A stretch of DNA of 64,000 nucleotides from Citrobacter koseri ATCC BAA-895 (lineage in GTDB: Bacteria > Pseudomonadota > Gammaproteobacteria > Enterobacterales > Enterobacteriaceae): assembly GCF_000018045.1 (NCBI RefSeq), contig NC_009792.1, positions 2,232,001-2,296,000 of the forward strand, written 5' to 3'. Both the position numbers and the translations under genes were made by a program. How positions within the stretch are numbered: the stretch's first letter is position 1; each line of letters starts with the position of its first letter. This document shows positions 25,877 to 33,892 of the stretch, piece by piece. Below the pieces are notes generated by a model. It had not been told where the DNA came from and ran no database searches. It worked only from the letters and a program-made list of their open reading frames with translations.

Positions 25877-27619
25877 ATGGGCGATATTATTTACCTGAGA
25901 ATCACAGGTGAGGAACAAGGAAACATTTCGGCGGGATGTGGAACATATTCGTCAACAGGTAATCGCTGGCAAAAAGGGCATGAAGACGAGATCTTCGTAT
26001 TTTCGCTATTCAGCGCATTGAGTAATACAGGAAGAGGTATTAACCTTCAGGGACTCAGATTCAGCAAATTAATCGATAAAAGCACCCCGCTATTTTGTAA
26101 TGCAATCACTAATAATGAAAGACTGTTCATTGAAATTGATTTCTGGCGAATAAACAGAACGGGCCGATGGGAACGCTATTATTATATTCAACTAAGAAAT
26201 GCTTCTGTAAGAAGTATTCAAACGCATGTGGCCCTTAATGAGCTGGATACCGAAGAGATTGCGGTATCATATGATTATATTCTTTGCAAACACCTCATCG
26301 CCAATACCGAATTTGACTACCTGGCATTTCCCGCTGAATATAACCACTTGTTTATGCCGCAGCGCCCTCAACCGGTAAGTTCCCCCAGACCAGCGGCAAT
26401 AAAAATCACGCCCCCCAGCCAACACCTCCCAAAAATCACACCGGTCTATGCTAAATCCTGCCTGAAAGCGAAAGGATGTACGGACGCCGGGAACACAGAA
26501 GAACCGGCAAAAAACTTCGGCCAGATGGCGATCTTTGCACAATCTTCAGTCGATGATTGTTGCGGATATACACAGTCCGCTGAAGCCTCAGCCATACCGC
26601 TGGCTCTGGGCGGACTGGCGCAGGTGTGGGGAGAGTGGCCGCTTAGCGGTACGCTCAGTGCGACAAGAGCGATACCTTATGTGGGAGCCCTGGCTTCCGC
26701 TCTGTATATTTCGTCCGCTGGCGAAGGCAGCGCGCGCGTTCCCGGGCGTGATGAATACTGGTACGAAGAGACCCTCAGACAGAAAGCGCTAACCGGAAGT
26801 ACCGCCACCACCCGGGTACGCTTTTTCTGGGGTACCGACACTCACGGCGCACCGCAGGTCTATGGCGTACATACAGGGGAAGGTACCCCTTATGAAAACG
26901 TCCGCGTCGCGAACATGGTGTGGAATGATGAACATCATCTCTATGAATTTACGCCTGCTCACGACATAGACGGGCCGTTAATCACCTGGACACCGGAAAA
27001 CCCCGTGACTGGTGATTTACCTAATCACACCGGAAGCAATGTTCCACCGCTTGATCAGCCAACCATTCTGGTGACACCAATCCCGGATGGCAAAAATGAG
27101 TACACCACGCCCCCGTTCCCGGTGCCGGATGCCGCCGATTTTAACGATTATATTCTGGTCTTTCCGACCGATTCAGGCATTCAGCCGATATATGTTTATC
27201 TTCGTGAAGATCCGCGCAAACAACCCGGCACGGCAACCGGTTACGGCGAAATTTTACCCGAAAATAGTCGTTGGCTTGAGGCCGCCAGTTCTGGGCTGGG
27301 AGCGCCGATACCTGCACAGGTGGCAGATAAGCTGCGAGGAAGAACGTTTCGCAACTTTGACCATTTCAGAGAAGAATTCTGGCTTGCGGTGTCGGAATGC
27401 CCTGAGCTTATGAAGGATTTTAAACCATCCAACCAAACCCTGATAAGAATGGGGTTAGCACCATATCCTATTCCTTCAGAGCAGGTAGGCGGCAGAACGA
27501 CTTTTGAACTTCATCACTTAGAAGAAATCCAGCATGGCGGAGAAGTGTTTAATATGGATAATATAAACATTACCACTCCTCGCTTACATACAGGAATACA
27601 TAAAAATGCTAATAGATAA
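25877..27619 (+). CDS. Evolved Hcp: T6SS tube protein fused to Pyocin_S region and HNH DNase (Hcp-ET type effector)
   Basis: Three parts are visible in this 580-aa protein. Residues 1 to about 150 are an Hcp domain (GDIIYLRITGEEQG, GHEDEIFVFSL, DKSTPLFCNAI, YYYIQLRNASV). A Pro-rich linker (about 160-190) and the segment YAKSCLKAKGCTDAG lead to a Pyocin_S-type region (about 235-445; VYGVHTGEG, PLITWTPENP). Residues 449-577 match colicin E-group DNases: GAPIPAQVADKLRGRTFRNFD, then HNH residues H546, H547, N562, H571 and H575 at exactly the ColE9 spacing. The active-site set is intact. It is probably carried in the T6SS tube and cuts DNA of rival cells. No other T6SS gene is in the window. The stop overlaps the immunity gene by 14 bp. 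Confidence 0.9.
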   Translation: MGDIIYLRITGEEQGNISAGCGTYSSTGNRWQKGHEDEIFVFSLFSALSNTGRGINLQGLRFSKLIDKSTPLFCNAITNNERLFIEIDFWRINRTGRWERYYYIQLRNASVRSIQTHVALNELDTEEIAVSYDYILCKHLIANTEFDYLAFPAEYNHLFMPQRPQPVSSPRPAAIKITPPSQHLPKITPVYAKSCLKAKGCTDAGNTEEPAKNFGQMAIFAQSSVDDCCGYTQSAEASAIPLALGGLAQVWGEWPLSGTLSATRAIPYVGALASALYISSAGEGSARVPGRDEYWYEETLRQKALTGSTATTRVRFFWGTDTHGAPQVYGVHTGEGTPYENVRVANMVWNDEHHLYEFTPAHDIDGPLITWTPENPVTGDLPNHTGSNVPPLDQPTILVTPIPDGKNEYTTPPFPVPDAADFNDYILVFPTDSGIQPIYVYLREDPRKQPGTATGYGEILPENSRWLEAASSGLGAPIPAQVADKLRGRTFRNFDHFREEFWLAVSECPELMKDFKPSNQTLIRMGLAPYPIPSEQVGGRTTFELHHLEEIQHGGEVFNMDNINITTPRLHTGIHKNANR

Positions 27620-27890
27620 TGGAAAAAAAATAAGTGATTACACTGAGTCAGAGTTCATTGCTCTACTATCTAACTTTTTTGAGAATAAACATGGGTTAAA
27701 TGCCAGGGATTTTGGTAAATTTATCGATGACCTACAACTACATGTAGTCAAAGTCACCCAGCACCCACTTGGTAATGGACTGATTTTTAATACACCAAAT
27801 GATATTGAATGTTCACCCTTGGGAATATTTAAGGAAATAAAAAAGTGGAGAGCATCTCATGGCTTAGAGTTATTTAAAGATTCTAAATGA
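27606..27890 (+). CDS. Colicin DNase/pyocin-type immunity protein (Im family), likely cognate
   Basis: This 94-residue acidic protein of the Im2/Im7/Im8/Im9 family shows helix-1 ISDYTESEFIALL, the HPLGNGLIF helix-3 region and the end GIFKEIKKWRASHGLELFKD. Im proteins bind an exosite of the HNH DNase and block it. The gene starts 14 bp inside the effector gene, the usual toxin-immunity coupling. The Tyr54-Tyr55 pair of Im9 (LIYYP) is here F61-N62, so one hot-spot Tyr is lost; specificity may be unusual. GC content is clearly lower than in flanking core genes. Confidence 0.9.
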   Translation: MLIDNGKKISDYTESEFIALLSNFFENKHGLNARDFGKFIDDLQLHVVKVTQHPLGNGLIFNTPNDIECSPLGIFKEIKKWRASHGLELFKDSK

Positions 27891-27913
27891 TATATATATC
27901 AAGAGATATTATA

Positions 27914-28357
27914 ATGTTCAAAAACTGCCTGAAAGATTACACTGAGTCTGAAATTTTGGCGTTTTTAAATGAGTTTTTTGAAAACTCTAAGGACCTTAAA
28001 GGTAATGAAGCTAACGAAATGGAAACTAATTATATTATTTTTGAGGAAGTCTATCACATTGAAAATATGAAGAATATTTACGATGAGTTATCTACTATAG
28101 ATTTTACCAAAACAGTATCAGAGGAGGCTATTCGACTAGATGAAGATTTGTTTCAACTAACCCAAAATAATGGTATTGCCATAGACATCGGCTGGTATCC
28201 CTCACTTGACGAGAAAGGTGAGTTTCTTATCCAGGTTATATCGGATGGCGATTGGGATCACCCTATGATAAAAACATCCTCAGGATGGGATAAGAATGAG
28301 TTAATTGAAAAGTTAAACATAGTTTTAGAACAGTTACCTTTTTCTCTTAAAAGTTGA
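27914..28357 (+). CDS. Chimeric immunity-like protein: Im-type N-terminus joined to an unrelated domain
   Basis: Started at ATG 27914 (AAGAG Shine-Dalgarno 8 bp upstream) it codes 147 aa; an in-frame ATG at 27887 would overlap the previous gene. Residues about 5-30 (LKDYTESEILAFLNEFFEN) copy helix 1 of the neighbouring Im proteins. The rest has no Im helix 3 (no LIYYP-type motif). It instead ends in an alpha/beta-looking segment, DIGWYPSLDEKGEFLIQVI...GDWDHP, followed by an acidic helix. I do not recognise that domain. By context it is probably immunity to a different toxin tip, formed by recombination at the shared 5' end. Very AT-rich. Confidence 0.65.
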   Translation: MFKNCLKDYTESEILAFLNEFFENSKDLKGNEANEMETNYIIFEEVYHIENMKNIYDELSTIDFTKTVSEEAIRLDEDLFQLTQNNGIAIDIGWYPSLDEKGEFLIQVISDGDWDHPMIKTSSGWDKNELIEKLNIVLEQLPFSLKS

Positions 28358-28418
28358 ATAACCATTTAGAAAACAAATAATATCACTCTGCAAAGCATCT
28401 TATTATAAAGGTGAACAT

Positions 28419-28712
28419 ATGATTCATTTTAAACAAAAACTCGAAGACTACACTGAATCCGAATTCATAAAATTCCTGAATGAATTTTTTGAAAACCCTG
28501 GCAATCTGAAAGGAAGAGAATTTGAATCTCACTCTAATAGGCTAGTCAAACACTTCGATAAAATCGTGGATCATCCTGAAGGGAATGGTTTGATTTTTTA
28601 TCCCCCGGATGACAGGGAGGACAGCCCACAAGGCATCATTGAAGAAATTAAAAGATGGCGTAAATCCCAGGGGCTTCCACTATTTAAGGATTCTAACAAT
28701 GCCTCTACCTGA
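28419..28712 (+). CDS. Second complete Im-family immunity protein
   Basis: A 97-residue Im homologue with LEDYTESEFIKFLNEFFEN, HPEGNGLIFYPPDDREDSPQG and IEEIKRWRKSQGLPLFKD. It is closer to canonical colicin immunity proteins than the first copy: F60-Y61 keeps the second hot-spot Tyr, and the DDxxDSP(Q/S)GI segment is intact. A strong Shine-Dalgarno (AAAGGTG) precedes ATG 28419. It may protect against the adjacent effector or a variant of it. Its 3' end overlaps the next gene by 14 bp. Confidence 0.88.
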   Translation: MIHFKQKLEDYTESEFIKFLNEFFENPGNLKGREFESHSNRLVKHFDKIVDHPEGNGLIFYPPDDREDSPQGIIEEIKRWRKSQGLPLFKDSNNAST

Positions 28713-29244
28713 ACGAATGAGACCAGCTAAAGTCAGTAGCAACAAGATCAAAGAACTGTCAAATAAAGCCTGGCAGATACTTGCAAAAATCGATGAAGGT
28801 GTAAATGAAGAAGACTCTGCGTTAAAGGTAATGATTGATGAATGGAATAGTCAGGTAGTATGTCCCTGTACATTTTCAGATTTCAGAGACTTTTCCTCCT
28901 GGACTAGCGCTATAGAATTTACCCGTATCGCTTTTAACCAGGTGCAACAGTACGCAGATTTTACATGGGATGAATTGATTCAAACAATTGACACTGTGTG
29001 TCATGCCAAAGATAAGGAGTCCGAACAAGATTTTGCTCTTTCGTTGCTCGAAAAAAATTTTGACGGTCATCCATCCGATCTTATTTTTTGGCCGAATGAA
29101 TGGTTCCAGAATCCAGATATGTTGCATGTTGAGTTGACTACTGAAGAGATCGCGGGATATTTAATGGCCCGATCCGGTAGGCATTTAGCCGATGCACCAA
29201 CAATAGAGCTAAAGTATCCGATTCCATTAGCCGACTCTCAATAA
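28699..29244 (+). CDS. Unknown 181-aa protein at the end of the immunity array
   Basis: The start is taken at ATG 28699, preceded by AAGGA 8 bp upstream and overlapping the Im gene by 14 bp, exactly as the first Im gene overlaps its effector. A longer in-frame ORF from 28609 would run through the Im gene and is not credible. The protein is acidic and mostly helical-looking, with no signal peptide or membrane segment. Notable stretches are DEWNSQVVCPCTFSDFRDF and DLIFWPNEWFQNPDMLH. I do not recognise the family. Co-transcription with immunity genes suggests another immunity or accessory protein; this is inference. Confidence 0.7.
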   Translation: MPLPERMRPAKVSSNKIKELSNKAWQILAKIDEGVNEEDSALKVMIDEWNSQVVCPCTFSDFRDFSSWTSAIEFTRIAFNQVQQYADFTWDELIQTIDTVCHAKDKESEQDFALSLLEKNFDGHPSDLIFWPNEWFQNPDMLHVELTTEEIAGYLMARSGRHLADAPTIELKYPIPLADSQ

Positions 29245-29328
29245 GAGTGAAACCATCTTCTTTACGATCTTAACACGTTACGTTTAAACTGTGGGCATCT
29301 TTAAAGTCCGTTCTTCGCTCGTGGCAGA

Positions 29329-29347
29329 CCGTCAGTACACCTGACGG
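29329..29347. other. Perfect hairpin in the gap before abrB
   Basis: CCGTCAG (29329-29335) and CTGACGG (29341-29347) with a 5-nt loop. No T-run follows. It may end transcription from the immunity genes or be a remnant; nothing else is recognisable in 29245-29463. Confidence 0.4.
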
Positions 29348-29463
29348 CTCCTGTCCCGGATATAGGTTTAGCCCGCTTTTATTGACGCCTGATATTTTTT
29401 TCAGCGTACTTTTTCTCTATGCTGTATCGATACACTTGATTGGATATCGCCAGGGAGCACAGG

Positions 29464-30513
29464 ATGCCGGTTTTGCAGTGGGGTTTGTTGTTCCTGCTAT
29501 CACTCCTTCTTTCGCTGGCTTTTCTCTGCATCCACCTTCCGGCGGCGCTGCTGCTCGGCCCGATGATTGCCGGTATCGCATTCAGTCTGAAAGGCATTAC
29601 GCTGCAACTCCCCCGCTCCACTTTTCTCGCAGCGCAGGCCATTCTCGGCTGCATGATTGCGCAAAACCTTACTGGTTCGATTCTCACCACGCTGGCGGTG
29701 AACTGGCCGGTGGTGTTAGCCATTCTGCTGGTGACGCTGCTCTCCAGCGCGGTGGTCGGCTGGCTGCTGGTGCGCTACAGCTCACTGCCGGGCAATACCG
29801 GCGCATGGGGTTCCTCCCCCGGCGGCGCGGCGGCAATGGTGGCGATGGCGCAGGACTACGGCGCGGATATCCGCCTGGTGGCGTTTATGCAGTACCTGCG
29901 GGTACTGTTTGTCGCAGGCGCCGCCGTGCTGGTCACGCGGCTGATCCTCGGCGACAGCGCAGAAGCGGTCAGCCAGCAGATTGAGTGGTTCCCGCCGCTG
30001 AGCGGCAATCTGTGGAGCACGCTGCTGCTGGCTGCGGTTGCAGGCTTCGCCGGGCGCATATTGCGCATTCCTTCCGGTACTATGCTGGCGCCGATGATCG
30101 TCGGCGCATGGCTTCATGCAGGCGGCATGATCGTGATTGAACTGCCGGAATGGCTGCTGGCGATTGCGTATATGGCCATTGGCTGGCGCATCGGATTAGG
30201 GTTCGACAGGCAGGTCTTTTTTATGGCGCTGCGTCCGCTGCCGCAGATTCTGGCCTCCATCTTTGCCCTGATGGCGATTTGCGCGGCGATGGCCTGGGGA
30301 CTCGCCCACTACATGCAGATTGATTTTATCACCGCCTGGCTTGCCACCAGCCCCGGCGGGCTGGATACCGTGGCGGTGATCGCCGCCGGTAGCAACGCCG
30401 ACATGGCGCTGATTATGGCGATGCAAACCCTGCGGCTGTTCAGCATTTTGTTGACCGGGCCTGCGGTTGCCCGTTTTATTTCAACCTATGCGCCGAAACA
30501 GCCGCAGGCATAA
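29464..30513 (+). CDS. abrB: AbrB-family membrane protein (E. coli AbrB/YbgN)
   Basis: The start MPVLQWGLLFLLSLLL at 29464 agrees with E. coli AbrB (348 aa) and gives 349 aa; an in-frame ATG at 29440 is not conserved. It is an integral membrane protein with about ten hydrophobic segments arranged as two repeats. Each repeat has a SSPGGAAAM or TSPGGLDTV loop (residues about 116 and 296). Named in E. coli for an effect on aidB expression, the family's real activity, possibly transport, is not settled. It is unrelated to Bacillus AbrB. In E. coli the neighbour is nei; here 6 kb of sugar genes lie between. Confidence 0.93.
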   Translation: MPVLQWGLLFLLSLLLSLAFLCIHLPAALLLGPMIAGIAFSLKGITLQLPRSTFLAAQAILGCMIAQNLTGSILTTLAVNWPVVLAILLVTLLSSAVVGWLLVRYSSLPGNTGAWGSSPGGAAAMVAMAQDYGADIRLVAFMQYLRVLFVAGAAVLVTRLILGDSAEAVSQQIEWFPPLSGNLWSTLLLAAVAGFAGRILRIPSGTMLAPMIVGAWLHAGGMIVIELPEWLLAIAYMAIGWRIGLGFDRQVFFMALRPLPQILASIFALMAICAAMAWGLAHYMQIDFITAWLATSPGGLDTVAVIAAGSNADMALIMAMQTLRLFSILLTGPAVARFISTYAPKQPQA

Positions 30514-30518
30514 AATGT

Positions 30519-31310
30519 TTAATTTAAATTATATTTAAACCCAACCCTGATCTGGTATTCGTTTTTGGTGTCATCGCCATCTTTATATTCATCCAGATAA
30601 CCTAATTCAAAGAAGGGATAAAAACGTGGCGTTGCATGGAAGTTAAAAACAAAATTATGTTGCAGCGTATGGTTTTTACCATTCGCATATTCAAATTTAT
30701 CGCCATGCGTTTTACTGTAATATGTCGGATTATATTGCACCCAAAAATCTGGCGTAAAATATTTGGTCAGATAAATATCAACGCGATGTTCCGAAGAGTC
30801 ATCCCAGTCGCCCTGTAGCGTCTGGCTGTCGTGATTTTGATGATTATAGCGATAGCGTAAAACGGCACCCAGCGTTGGGTCAAAGTGATAACCAATGCCG
30901 AGGTAAGGATCGATACGCGAACCGGCGGACTCCCAATGAAAGACAACCCCAGGTTCAAGCCAGAAGTCGCTCTCGCCCAGCGGGAACGGCTTGTTAAACT
31001 CCGCTTCTTCGTAGCTGCTTTTCCACTGTTCCATATTTTTACCGAGATCGGAGTCCGTCTCAAAACTCCAGTACATTCGGGCGAAAATACTGTTCGGGTC
31101 CTGCACCACGCCTGTCAGCATCAGTCGTTGTAAAAAACGCTCGCTGGCCGTGCGATACTGTGTGCGTGGCGCAAAATAAACCGTCGTAAACGGTTTTTCT
31201 TTTGCCTGTGGCGCCGTCGTTGAATGACTGTTATTGTCCGCAAAAACGCTGGCGGAAGGCATGACCAGTGCAGCCGCTAATAGGGCTGTATTCATATTCT
31301 TACTTTGCAT
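30519..31310 (-). CDS. KdgM-family outer-membrane porin for acidic oligosaccharides
   Basis: The 263-residue protein has an N-terminal signal peptide (hydrophobic TALLAAALVMPSASVFA, cleavage after about residue 25) and a beta-barrel pattern of alternating aromatic residues. It ends in an aromatic-rich strand, VGFKYNLN. The SFETDSDLGKNM and YNHQNHDSQ-type segments resemble KdgM/NanC oligogalacturonate or sialate channels. It is the last gene of a four-gene minus-strand set with GH88, a symporter and DUF2264, and would admit acidic disaccharides to the periplasm. The start 31310 has AAGGA upstream; MNTALL at 31295 is an alternative. It is convergent with abrB, with 5 bp between stops. Confidence 0.85.
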   Translation of the reverse strand: MQSKNMNTALLAAALVMPSASVFADNNSHSTTAPQAKEKPFTTVYFAPRTQYRTASERFLQRLMLTGVVQDPNSIFARMYWSFETDSDLGKNMEQWKSSYEEAEFNKPFPLGESDFWLEPGVVFHWESAGSRIDPYLGIGYHFDPTLGAVLRYRYNHQNHDSQTLQGDWDDSSEHRVDIYLTKYFTPDFWVQYNPTYYSKTHGDKFEYANGKNHTLQHNFVFNFHATPRFYPFFELGYLDEYKDGDDTKNEYQIRVGFKYNLN

Positions 31311-31391
31311 TATATTTTCCTTGCAGAAACAGAGATAAAATCTCCCCCTGCTAACTGAATAGCATTATTATTTAACAGGAGGAGTGGGATA

Positions 31392-32582
31392 TTACCAGTA
31401 ACTATTCCAGCATGACGTTGCGCGGGTAATGGCCTCCATCAGGAAATAATCACCCCAGGCACAGCATTCATTCACGCCGACGTTACCTTTAAAATAATAA
31501 ACAGAATGTTTTAATAATCCTTCGCCTTCTTTGTGCTCCAGATTGAGATAGCCGTCGAGCATCCGCTCAATCATTCGCAATGCCAGCGCCTCATAACTTT
31601 CACGATCGGGATGAGTCGCCGGAAGCTGTTTTACCAGCTCCAGCAAGGCGCAGGCGAGAATCGCGCTGGCAGAACTGTCTCTTTCGCTGTTGGGATCGGT
31701 CAGCGCCAGATCCCAGTAACAGACCAGGTCTTCCGGCAAACGGTTAATAAAATAGTTTGCCAGCGTCTGGCTCAATTCCAGCAGTTTCTCATCCCCGGTA
31801 TAGAGGTAGTTCAGCAGAAAGCCATACACGCCCCATGCCTGCCCACGCGACCAGCAGGAATCGTCGGAGAACCCCTGATGGGTATTGCCAAAGCGTGGCT
31901 CACCGGTGTGAACATCCATATAGTACGTGTGAAACGTCGAGCCGTCCTCGCGCACAATATAGCGTCGCGCCTGCTCAATATGGCTTTTCGCCGCCTGTGC
32001 ATAGTGCGGGTCGCCCGTTGTCGCGCTGGCCTGATACAACAACGGCAGATTCATATTGCAGTCAATGATCATCCTCCCCTGCTGCTCCGGGTTATCCAGC
32101 TCGCCCCACGCCTGAATAATGCCGCACTTGTCGTGATAGCGCTCCATCAACACTTCTGCCGCCTGCTGGGCGATATATATTGCCTCCCGGTTATCGGTCA
32201 ATTTGCTGGCAGCCACGCAGGAAAGGCTGTACAGAAACCCGAGGTCATGGTGGTTAGTGTGGTCGCGCTTTGCGATACGTTCGCCAAAGGAGCGGACATG
32301 CTGCCCGGCTAACGCGCGATATGCGGCATTCCCTGTCCACTCCCATGCCAGCCACAGTTGCCCGGTCCAGAAACTGGTCGTCCACTCCTGATTATCGATA
32401 ATCGGATAGATACCGTTTTTACATGCCGCGTCGGGAAAACGCTGGCCGAAATAAGCGCTGTTACGATCAACAGCCTTCAAAATCACCGGCAACGCATGAC
32501 GAATTTTCTGCGCGATAGCAGCGCGCTCGCCGCGCTGTAGCGCAACAGGGACAATCGTTTCTTTACGGATAGTTGCAGACAT
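31392..32582 (-). CDS. Glycoside hydrolase family 88, unsaturated uronyl hydrolase
   Basis: The 396-residue protein is a GH88 (alpha/alpha)6-barrel enzyme. The two acidic residues needed for hydration of the 4,5-double bond are present: D113 in HHDLGFLYSL and D174 in IIDCNMNLPLLY. Further family signatures are DDSCWSRGQAWGVYGF and SSASAILACALLEL. It would split unsaturated uronic-acid-containing disaccharides made by polysaccharide lyases into free sugars. No signal peptide is seen, so it acts in the cytoplasm after import by the adjacent symporter. Confidence 0.92.
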   Translation of the reverse strand: MSATIRKETIVPVALQRGERAAIAQKIRHALPVILKAVDRNSAYFGQRFPDAACKNGIYPIIDNQEWTTSFWTGQLWLAWEWTGNAAYRALAGQHVRSFGERIAKRDHTNHHDLGFLYSLSCVAASKLTDNREAIYIAQQAAEVLMERYHDKCGIIQAWGELDNPEQQGRMIIDCNMNLPLLYQASATTGDPHYAQAAKSHIEQARRYIVREDGSTFHTYYMDVHTGEPRFGNTHQGFSDDSCWSRGQAWGVYGFLLNYLYTGDEKLLELSQTLANYFINRLPEDLVCYWDLALTDPNSERDSSASAILACALLELVKQLPATHPDRESYEALALRMIERMLDGYLNLEHKEGEGLLKHSVYYFKGNVGVNECCAWGDYFLMEAITRATSCWNSYW

Positions 32583-32603
32583 AATTCTCTCGTTTTCTTT
32601 ACT

Positions 32604-33869
32604 TTAATGAATGGCTTCTTGCCCGTGGGCAGGGATGGCGGTGTTTTTTTTATGCTGATAGCAGGGAGATAGCGTGATGGCGGAGATCCCGGTAAATATC
32701 AGCGCGATGATGCCCATAATCAGATAGGTGTGTTCAAAACCGATCTTCTGGTAGGCATACCCTGCAGGCGGCGCCACCACGATAGAGCCGACGTAAATCA
32801 TGGCCTGATAACCCAGCAGATACATCGTGGCGTTGACGCGCTTGTCGAAGTGTTCGGCGATATATTTGAAAACCGAGACCAGAATCAGCGCAATTTCAAT
32901 TCCATACAGCGGTTTCACCAGGCAGATAATCAGCGGATCGTTAGTTAACCCGGAGATAATCAAACGCAGGCTGATCACCAGCCCTGTCAGGAGCATCCCC
33001 TGCTTGGCGCCGATGCGGTTAATGATGGCGGGCACCAGCATCATGCCGAAGAACTCGGCGGCGGACTGCGCGGTGCTCATATAGCCAAACATGGCGTTTC
33101 CTTCCTCTTTGGTACTGAAGAAGGTGACGAAATAGCGAGAGAATTGCTGCTCGGCAATAAACATCATCCATGCCACACCCGCGATATACAGGGAGAAGGT
33201 CCAGAACTTTTTATTACGCAGCAGTTGGAACACATCGCCAATGACAATCTTCTCTTTCGACAGAACGTTGTTTTCTTCCTGACCAAAGTGATCGACCTTC
33301 AGCGTCAGCAGCACCGCAAACATGCACAGCGCGGAAACGGTGCTGATAACAAAGTTGATTTTGGGGGAGATATTGTAGAGATAGCCGGAAAACGACGACG
33401 CCGTCGCCCAGCCCAGCGCCGCCCACATGCGGATGCGGCCAAACTCCATGTCATACAGACGGCTGAAACGGTCAACATACGACTCTTCTGCCGCCACGCC
33501 CGCATACCAGCCGAGGCTGAAAAACAGCGCGCCGACAATCATTCCGCTGACAAAATGGGTTTGCAGCAGCGGCAGATAGCACCAGATGTAAAACGGCGCC
33601 ATCAGTGCCGAAACAATACAGACAAAATAGAGCAGGTGTTTTTTCATGCCCATTTTGTCCATGATGTAGCCGTAAACGGGTTTGATAATCACCGCAAAAA
33701 CGCCGTTAACGGCAAACACCGTGCCGATTTCCACGCCATCCAGCCCGGCTTTATCCCCCAGCCAGATAGCATACAGGCCAAAACTGGCCGCCCAGGTAAA
33801 GGTAAACAGAAATACAAACAGACTCAGCTTGATGTAAGCCGAACGTGTCGACTGAACAGGGTTCATCAT
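32604..33869 (-). CDS. LacY/RafB-family oligosaccharide:H+ symporter (MFS)
   Basis: The 421-residue protein has twelve predicted membrane segments and signatures of the oligosaccharide:H+ symporter family. These are WLGDKAGLDGVEIGTVFAVN, GYIMDKMGMKKHLL between helices 2 and 3 and EFGRIRMWAALGWA, which parallels the LacY segment with Glu126/Arg144. It probably imports the unsaturated disaccharide that GH88 then cleaves. It lies 23 bp after the DUF2264 gene and 21 bp before GH88, so the three are one operon. The start is ATG 33869 (GGAG upstream), with a second Met next to it. Confidence 0.9.
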   Translation of the reverse strand: MMNPVQSTRSAYIKLSLFVFLFTFTWAASFGLYAIWLGDKAGLDGVEIGTVFAVNGVFAVIIKPVYGYIMDKMGMKKHLLYFVCIVSALMAPFYIWCYLPLLQTHFVSGMIVGALFFSLGWYAGVAAEESYVDRFSRLYDMEFGRIRMWAALGWATASSFSGYLYNISPKINFVISTVSALCMFAVLLTLKVDHFGQEENNVLSKEKIVIGDVFQLLRNKKFWTFSLYIAGVAWMMFIAEQQFSRYFVTFFSTKEEGNAMFGYMSTAQSAAEFFGMMLVPAIINRIGAKQGMLLTGLVISLRLIISGLTNDPLIICLVKPLYGIEIALILVSVFKYIAEHFDKRVNATMYLLGYQAMIYVGSIVVAPPAGYAYQKIGFEHTYLIMGIIALIFTGISAITLSPCYQHKKNTAIPAHGQEAIH

Positions 33870-33892
33870 TATTTTCTCCGCATCAGCGTCAA

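Noticed and set aside
28609..29244. Longer reading of the last gene of the toxin island (211 aa)
   Set aside because: The extension overlaps the Im gene by about 100 bp in another frame; AAGGA-ATG at 28699 is a much better start.
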